Assembly (NCBI GenBank): GCA_902475515.1
Contig: CABSAB010000038.1
Location: 1-9,073, forward strand
Direction of reading: 5' to 3'
Length of the DNA: 9,073 nucleotides
Source: an uncultured Eubacteriales bacterium
GTDB taxonomy: Bacteria > Bacillota > Clostridia > Oscillospirales > Oscillospiraceae
This document shows positions 5,202 to 9,073 of this stretch, in pieces. The notes beneath the pieces are model-generated. The model was not told the DNA's origin and searched no databases. It saw only the letters and a list, made by a program, of their open reading frames with translations. The position numbers and the translations under genes were made by a program. Numbering within the stretch: position 1 is the first letter of the stretch; every line of letters starts with the position of its first letter.

Positions 5202-6575
5202 TCAGCCGTTTTTGCTGGGCAGCACGATGGTGGCGCCGCCCTCCTCGTAGATCTCGTCGTCGTTCAGGGTGGTGATCCAGAAGCCAAGCTCCACATAGTG
5301 CTTACCATCCTTCTCATATTTGTCGTAGACCTGGGAATGGATCTTCATCACGTCGTACTGGAGGCCGTGGGTGTTGCACTTCTTGCCGGCCATGGCGGGG
5401 ATCTTCTCGATCATCTCGCATACGGCGGTGTTCTTGGGGAAGTCAAAGCCCTGCTCCACCGGGTGGGTCATGATGCCCCAGCGGATGTTCTGGATCCAGC
5501 CGTGGGTGCCCATCCAGTTGTTGATGTGGTGGATGGCAAAATCCCGGCCCAGGAAGTTGATGAAAATAGAACGTTTGGTGTCTTTGGGCATATCCGGCGG
5601 CGGGCCCATCTTGGCCCGGGGATCGTCATAGGGCGGCACCTCGGGGTCCCACTGGGTCATGTCGTCAGGAACGTAAACGCCGAACTTGGGGTCCCGGGTC
5701 ATTTTTGCCCGGACCGCCGGATCACTAAGCTCCTTCATGGTGCGGCTGCCGCCCACGGCCATGCCGTAGGGGGGCGTGGGGCTGCAGGAGGCGTGGATGG
5801 GGCCATCGATGGTGACGTTGGGCATATCCCCAACCTTCACGTCCTCCCAGTAGAGGATCTCGTCGCCCCGGTAGTTTTCCTTTTGCCATGTGTCAAAGAT
5901 CTCCTGCCACTCGGCGTCGGTGTAGTAATGCTCGGGGCGGGTCCACCAGTCGGGGCTTTCCCAGCCGCGCTGATTGCCCATATCGGCGGGGTCCTCGTAG
6001 CTCTTGAGATTCTCCCGGGCGGAGAACATCACCTCCAGGACCTTTTCGCCCTTCTGGTTGTAGACAGAGCCGGTGCACTTGAGCACCAGGTTCCGGTAGA
6101 TGCTGCCCTCCTTGGGGGTCAGGTCGATGAGCTCCAGCTTATCCTTCACCAAATAGAGCGTATCACCGGCATAAACGGGCAGCAGCTGCTCGATCTCATG
6201 GTGCAGTCCCGTCACCGCCAGAAAATCCCGGGCCTTGCCGTTGAAAGCCGTCAGGAAGCTGTCGTCGTGGGCGGCGAAGGCGGGCATGGCGATCTTTCCC
6301 TTGTAGCCCAGCTTCCTGGCGTATTCGTCGTCGGTGTAGAGCGGATTTTCCGGGTCATATTTTTTCGCGTTGTAGAGCATCATGTCCTCTTTGACCTCCA
6401 GGACATTGGAAAAGCCCTGGGTGCCCTTTTCGATCTTGCCGGAGATCAGGGCCTGAACGTCGATCGGGCCGCGGTCCTCCAGCTCCTTGATCTTCTGCAT
6501 ATACTCCTCGGCATAGGGCTTCTCGCGCTCGGTCCATACGCCGGGATAAACAGTTACAAACTTACCGGTTCCCAT
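5202..6575 (-). CDS. MaoC-like double-hotdog acyl hydratase/dehydratase
   Basis: 457 residues from ATG at 6573-6575, preceded by AAGGATGG. Longer in-frame starts upstream would run into the promoter. MaoC/R-hydratases add or remove water at the C2=C3 bond of enoyl-thioesters. First hotdog, about 55-190: DDEYARKLGYKGKIAMPAF (82-100), where an incoming acyl chain is usually bound, and HHEIEQLLPVYAGDTL (125-140), the typical central-helix and strand sequence. Second hotdog, about 240-450: YWEDVKVGD (242-250) opens the MaoC domain; GRDFAIHH (343-350) gives Asp345 and His350, spaced like the D-x4-H catalytic pair of R-hydratases; and VELGFWITTLND (428-439) is a late strand. A Pro/Asp-rich segment, 301-333, between them is unusual. 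First gene of the unit with the OYE-like reductase, transcribed divergently from an RpiR-type regulator. No CoA ligase or thiolase is nearby. The family is fairly sure; the substrate and direction of reaction are not. Confidence 0.82.
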   Translation of the reverse strand: MGTGKFVTVYPGVWTEREKPYAEEYMQKIKELEDRGPIDVQALISGKIEKGTQGFSNVLEVKEDMMLYNAKKYDPENPLYTDDEYARKLGYKGKIAMPAFAAHDDSFLTAFNGKARDFLAVTGLHHEIEQLLPVYAGDTLYLVKDKLELIDLTPKEGSIYRNLVLKCTGSVYNQKGEKVLEVMFSARENLKSYEDPADMGNQRGWESPDWWTRPEHYYTDAEWQEIFDTWQKENYRGDEILYWEDVKVGDMPNVTIDGPIHASCSPTPPYGMAVGGSRTMKELSDPAVRAKMTRDPKFGVYVPDDMTQWDPEVPPYDDPRAKMGPPPDMPKDTKRSIFINFLGRDFAIHHINNWMGTHGWIQNIRWGIMTHPVEQGFDFPKNTAVCEMIEKIPAMAGKKCNTHGLQYDVMKIHSQVYDKYEKDGKHYVELGFWITTLNDDEIYEEGGATIVLPSKNG

Positions 6576-6626
6576 GTAAGATCCATCCTTTCTTTCGCGG
6601 CGGACCACCGCCGCAATTTTGATGCT

Positions 6627-6655
6627 ATTATACGATACCAAGATCACTTGTGCAA
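6627..6655 (-). promoter_or_regulatory. Promoter of the hydratase/reductase unit
   Basis: On the minus strand TTGCAC (6650-6655), a 17-nt spacer and a perfect TATAAT (6627-6632) point toward the MaoC-like gene, with a leader of about 45 nt. It has the same -35 variant and spacing as the MurT-like operon promoter. Confidence 0.75.
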
Positions 6656-6678
6656 CGGAATTTCAGAAAGCGTAACGA

Positions 6679-6751
6679 TTTTTGCAAAAAAAGGCACGCC
6701 CTTTTTCGCGCCCGGCGCGGCATTTTTCCGGTGATTGCAATTTTGCGCAAA
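6679..6751. promoter_or_regulatory. Candidate operators in the divergent hydratase/regulator control region
   Basis: Two related perfect palindromes lie between the divergent promoters: TTTTTGCAAAAA (6679-6690), about 24 nt upstream of the hydratase -35, and TTTGCGCAAA (6742-6751), inside the spacer of the regulator promoter. A separate GC dyad (CGCGCC/GGCGCG, 6707-6719) lies between them. The TTTGC/GCAAA half-sites would suit a dimeric regulator, with the second placed for autorepression. Binding by the adjacent RpiR-type protein is inferred only. Confidence 0.4.
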
Positions 6752-6763
6752 GTGTGTTTAAAT
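6735..6763 (+). promoter_or_regulatory. Probable promoter of the RpiR-type regulator
   Basis: TTGCAA (6735-6740), a 17-nt spacer and TTAAAT (6758-6763), preceded by TG at 6755-6756 as in extended -10 promoters. It lies about 35 nt upstream of the start codon. The boxes are imperfect (4 of 6 each), fitting a weakly expressed regulator. Confidence 0.5.
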
Positions 6764-6779
6764 AGTACCAGAACGCAAC

Positions 6780-6788
6780 GGAGGGAGG
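6780..6788 (+). promoter_or_regulatory. Ribosome binding site of the regulator
   Basis: GGAGGGAGG, 9 nt before ATG at 6798. It fixes this ATG as the start. Confidence 0.85.
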
Positions 6789-6797
6789 CTCTGCCCC

Positions 6798-7655
6798 ATG
6801 CAGCAGCTAAAGGACGTTTTGAAAGCGGCCAAGCTTACCAAAACCGGCACGCTCATCGGCGATTATGTGCTGGACCACGAGACCGACGCCTGCTTTATGA
6901 CCTCCACGGAGCTGGCCGCGGCCCTGGACGTCAGCGAGGCCAGCGTCATCCGCTTTGCCCGGGCGCTGGGTTTTTCGGGCTATATGGATTTTCAGAAATA
7001 CCTGCGGAAAGCCCACACGGAGCGGCTGGGGCGCATCTCCAGCGCGGTGGCGGTGCCCTATGAGCGCCTCCAGGCCAGCATGGCCGTGGAGGGGGACAAC
7101 TATATTCAAGAGTTCCTCATGAACACCGAGACCAACATCGCCTCCGTGGTGCGGAATAACACCAAAGAGGCCTTTGACAGCGCAGTGCAGATCCTGCTGA
7201 CATCCCGGCGGAAGTATATCGTGGCCTCCCGGGCCAATACCGGTGTGGCGTCGTATTTCAATCTGCTGCTGCGGCACCAGGTGCCGGATGTGATCCCCAC
7301 CTGGGAGAGCTCCGTGAATGTCATCGACCATATGTGCGACATTGGCCCGGAGGACTGTGTGATTCTGTTCAGCTTTCCCCGGTATTCCGAGATGGACCGC
7401 CAGGCGCTGAAAATGGCGGAGGATGCCGGGGCGAAGATCCTGGTCATCACTGACCGGCCCAGTGCCCCCATGGCGCGGTATGCCACGGTGCTTTTAACGG
7501 TGGATGTGGATACCAACACCTTCTTCAACTCCTATGTGGGGGTCCAGCTGGTGATGGAGATCCTCTGCGCGGGCCTTTCCCGCCAGGTGGGCGGTGCCAA
7601 TGCGGAAAAACTCAAGCTCATTGACCGCTATATCGGCGCACTGGGCGTCTATTAA
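6798..7655 (+). CDS. RpiR/MurR-family transcriptional regulator (HTH plus SIS domain)
   Basis: 285 residues, the normal size for the family. The N-terminal DNA-binding domain (about 1-77) ends in the characteristic segment MTSTELAAALDVSEASVIRF (34-53), followed by ARALGFSGYMDFQKYLR (54-70). A SIS (sugar isomerase) ligand domain spans about 125-260: KYIVASRANTG (139-149) is the first strand and loop, VILFSFPRYSEMD (188-200) the second, AKILVITDRPSAPMA (212-226) and ATVLLTV (229-235) the following strands. The phosphosugar-binding signatures of typical SIS domains, G-x-G-x-S and S-x-S-G-x-T, are not present; the loops read ASRANTG and SFPRYSE, a variant I know from other RpiR proteins. The ligand may thus not be a sugar phosphate. 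It is transcribed divergently from the MaoC-like gene, so control of that unit is the simplest reading. It ends at an intrinsic terminator. Confidence 0.92.
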   Translation: MQQLKDVLKAAKLTKTGTLIGDYVLDHETDACFMTSTELAAALDVSEASVIRFARALGFSGYMDFQKYLRKAHTERLGRISSAVAVPYERLQASMAVEGDNYIQEFLMNTETNIASVVRNNTKEAFDSAVQILLTSRRKYIVASRANTGVASYFNLLLRHQVPDVIPTWESSVNVIDHMCDIGPEDCVILFSFPRYSEMDRQALKMAEDAGAKILVITDRPSAPMARYATVLLTVDVDTNTFFNSYVGVQLVMEILCAGLSRQVGGANAEKLKLIDRYIGALGVY

Positions 7656-7666
7656 GTGCATAAACG

Positions 7667-7710
7667 AACACCCGAGCAGACCTGATACGGTCCGCCCGGG
7701 TGTTTTCTTC
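7667..7710 (+). terminator. Rho-independent terminator of the regulator
   Basis: Starting 12 nt after the stop codon is a long hairpin with outer arms AACACCCG (7667-7674) and CGGGTGTT (7697-7704) and near-perfect inner pairing GCAGACC/GGTCCGC, followed by TTCTTC. The strand-symmetric stem may also back up termination of the convergent FAD dehydrogenase gene. Confidence 0.85.
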
Positions 7711-7724
7711 CATTGTGCTTTCCC

Positions 7725-7761
7725 AAAAAACCTTCCCGCTTGGGACTGCGCCCCCAGGAAG
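7725..7761 (-). terminator. Intrinsic terminator of the FAD dehydrogenase gene
   Basis: Immediately after the TAG at 7763 on the minus strand, CTTCC (7757-7761) pairs with GGAAG (7732-7736). Inside it TGGG pairs with CCCA (7753-7756 with 7741-7744), with a 4-nt bulge. Six T residues (7725-7730) follow. The stem is imperfect but the placement and T-run are right. Confidence 0.6.
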
Positions 7762-7762
7762 C

Positions 7763-9073
7763 CTATCCTTCCCGCGCAATGATTGCCCGCGCCGCCCGCA
7801 CACCGGACGCGCCCGCCTGGGCAAGCCCCCGGGTAATGCCCGCGCCGTCGCCGATGGCAAACATATTCGGCAGCTTCGTCTCCAGCTCCGGCGTCAGCTC
7901 CAGCCGGGAGGAGTAGAACTTCACCTCCACGCCGTACAGCAGCGTGTCGTGGTTGGCTGTGCCCGGGGCCAGCTTATCCAGGGCGTAGATCATCTCAATG
8001 ATGTTGTCCATGTGCCGCTTGGGGAGCACCAGGCTAAGGTCTCCCGGCGTGGCGTTCAGGGTGGGCCGGGTGAAGCTCTTGCTCATGCGGTGCTCGTTGC
8101 TCCGCACGCCCTTGATGAGGTCCCCGAACCGCTGGACCAGCACGCCGCCGCCCAGCATATTGCTCAGGGACGCAATGTGCTTGCCGTAACTATAGGGCTG
8201 ATTGAAGGGCGAGGTGAACCGGTTTGACACCAGCAGTGCAAAGTTGGTGTTCTCGCTGCGGAGGGCCGGGTCCGTGTAGGAATGGCCGTTGACGGTGATG
8301 AGACCGTCCACGTTCTCACTCACCACATGGCCGTAGGGATTCATGCAGAAGGTCCGCACCTGGTCCCCATACTGTTTGGTGCGGTAGACCAGCTTGGATT
8401 CGTACACCACATCGGTGATATGTTCAAAGACCTTGGCCGGCAGCTCCACCCGAACGCCCAGGTCCACCTGGTTGTTGAGCATAGGGAGCTCCAGCTCCCG
8501 GCAGCGGTCCGAGAACCACTCCGCGCCGCTGCGGCCCGGGGCGGCAATGAGATATTTGCAGGTGACGGTATCATCGTCCAACCCCAGCGCATATTCCCCG
8601 TTTTCGTCCCGGGTAATGGTCCGCACCGGGGCACGGAACCGGAATTCCACAGCGGTCTTCATATGTTCATAGATGCTCTGGAGGATCTTCAGATTATTCT
8701 CCGTGCCCAGATGCTTGCACCGGGCCCCCAGCAGATGCAGGTCATGGTGCAGCGCCCGGGTCTCGATGGCCCTGGCCTCCGGCGTGTCCGTGGAGAAAAT
8801 GTCCGTGGTGGCGCCATGCTCCACATTGATGGAATCCACATATTCGATCAGGTCCATGAGTTCCTTGCCGTCCATGTAATCCGTGAGCCAGCCGCCGAAC
8901 TCCGTGGTAAAGTTATATTTTCCGTCCGAAAATGCCCCCGCGCCGCCGAAGCCCGCCATAATGGCGCAGGGCTTGCAGCCGATGCAGGACTTCACCTTGC
9001 CCGCCACAATGGGGCAGCTGCGGGAGTAGATATCCGCCCCCTGCTCCAGGATCAAAACACTGAGCTCCGGCTT
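7763..9073 (-). CDS. COG2509-like NAD(P)/FAD-dependent dehydrogenase (partial, N-terminus off window)
   Basis: 436 codons plus stop; the frame stays open to base 9073, so the N-terminal FAD-binding glycine motif is outside the window. The first residues, KPELSVLILEQGADI, are the end of the Rossmann beta-alpha-beta unit, with the acidic residue (E10) that normally holds the FAD ribose. Next comes R18-S-C-P and a Cys group, C20, C30, C33 and C36 (CIGCKPC), leading into FGGAGAFSDGKYN, a hallmark of these uncharacterised FAD-dependent dehydrogenases. The C-terminus has NMFAIGDGAGITRGLAQAG, the second FAD-contacting motif. Proteins of this group are cytosolic flavoproteins of unknown substrate. 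The Cys group resembles a metal or Fe-S ligand set, but that is not established. It converges on the regulator, with two terminators between, so it is probably not part of the hydratase/reductase unit. Family assignment is strong; the true start cannot be seen. Confidence 0.88.
   Translation of the reverse strand, partial: KPELSVLILEQGADIYSRSCPIVAGKVKSCIGCKPCAIMAGFGGAGAFSDGKYNFTTEFGGWLTDYMDGKELMDLIEYVDSINVEHGATTDIFSTDTPEARAIETRALHHDLHLLGARCKHLGTENNLKILQSIYEHMKTAVEFRFRAPVRTITRDENGEYALGLDDDTVTCKYLIAAPGRSGAEWFSDRCRELELPMLNNQVDLGVRVELPAKVFEHITDVVYESKLVYRTKQYGDQVRTFCMNPYGHVVSENVDGLITVNGHSYTDPALRSENTNFALLVSNRFTSPFNQPYSYGKHIASLSNMLGGGVLVQRFGDLIKGVRSNEHRMSKSFTRPTLNATPGDLSLVLPKRHMDNIIEMIYALDKLAPGTANHDTLLYGVEVKFYSSRLELTPELETKLPNMFAIGDGAGITRGLAQAGASGVRAARAIIAREG

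Noticed and set aside
5298..6734. A 478-codon open plus-strand frame opposite the MaoC-like gene.
   Set aside because: Same antisense bias; no ribosome site or family motif, and it would run through the divergent control region.

Overview
The window looks like chromosomal DNA from a GC-rich, anaerobic, Gram-positive gut Clostridia. An Oscillospiraceae-type genome (Flavonifractor/Lawsonibacter/Intestinimonas-like) is my best guess. This rests on strong GGAGG ribosome binding sites, sigma-A style promoters in AT-rich gaps, strong G/C bias at third positions, a MurT/GatD-type pair, an Old Yellow Enzyme/Fe-S flavoprotein and a COG2509-type FAD dehydrogenase. The taxon is an inference; no rRNA or other marker is present. 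I see no tRNA, rRNA, CRISPR array, transposase, integrase or phage gene.

Layout, left to right. (1) 1-2112, minus strand: a two-gene operon with a MurT-like Mur ligase (778-2112) followed by a GatD-like amidotransferase-fold protein (1-766, cut by the window edge). It has its own promoter (2302-2330) and a leader of about 180 nt with tandem hairpins. (2) 2448-2952, minus: a small orphan protein with a Gly-Gly-Pro tract, with its own promoter and a clean intrinsic terminator. (3) 3012-6575, minus: a two-gene catabolic-looking unit, a double-hotdog MaoC-like hydratase (5202-6575) and then an Old Yellow Enzyme-like Fe-S/FAD reductase (3012-5015), separated by 186 nt that hold a very stable hairpin. 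(4) 6798-7655, plus: a divergent RpiR-type regulator, sharing with the hydratase a 222-nt control region that carries two face-to-face promoters and small perfect palindromes. (5) 7763-9073, minus: a COG2509-like FAD-dependent dehydrogenase whose N-terminus lies outside the window. It converges on the regulator, and two intrinsic terminators sit between them.

How the genes may work together. MaoC-like hydratase plus OYE-like reductase plus divergent RpiR regulator is a plausible regulated pathway for hydrating/dehydrating and reducing an unsaturated, probably CoA-linked, substrate. The substrate cannot be read from sequence. The most unusual point is the MurT/GatD-like pair. The fold motifs and gene order are those of the peptidoglycan (lipid II) amidating complex, but the GatD-like subunit lacks both the nucleophilic Cys and the catalytic His, and the partner lacks the usual C-terminal signature motifs. 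It therefore looks like a paralogous, glutaminase-dead complex with a different job.
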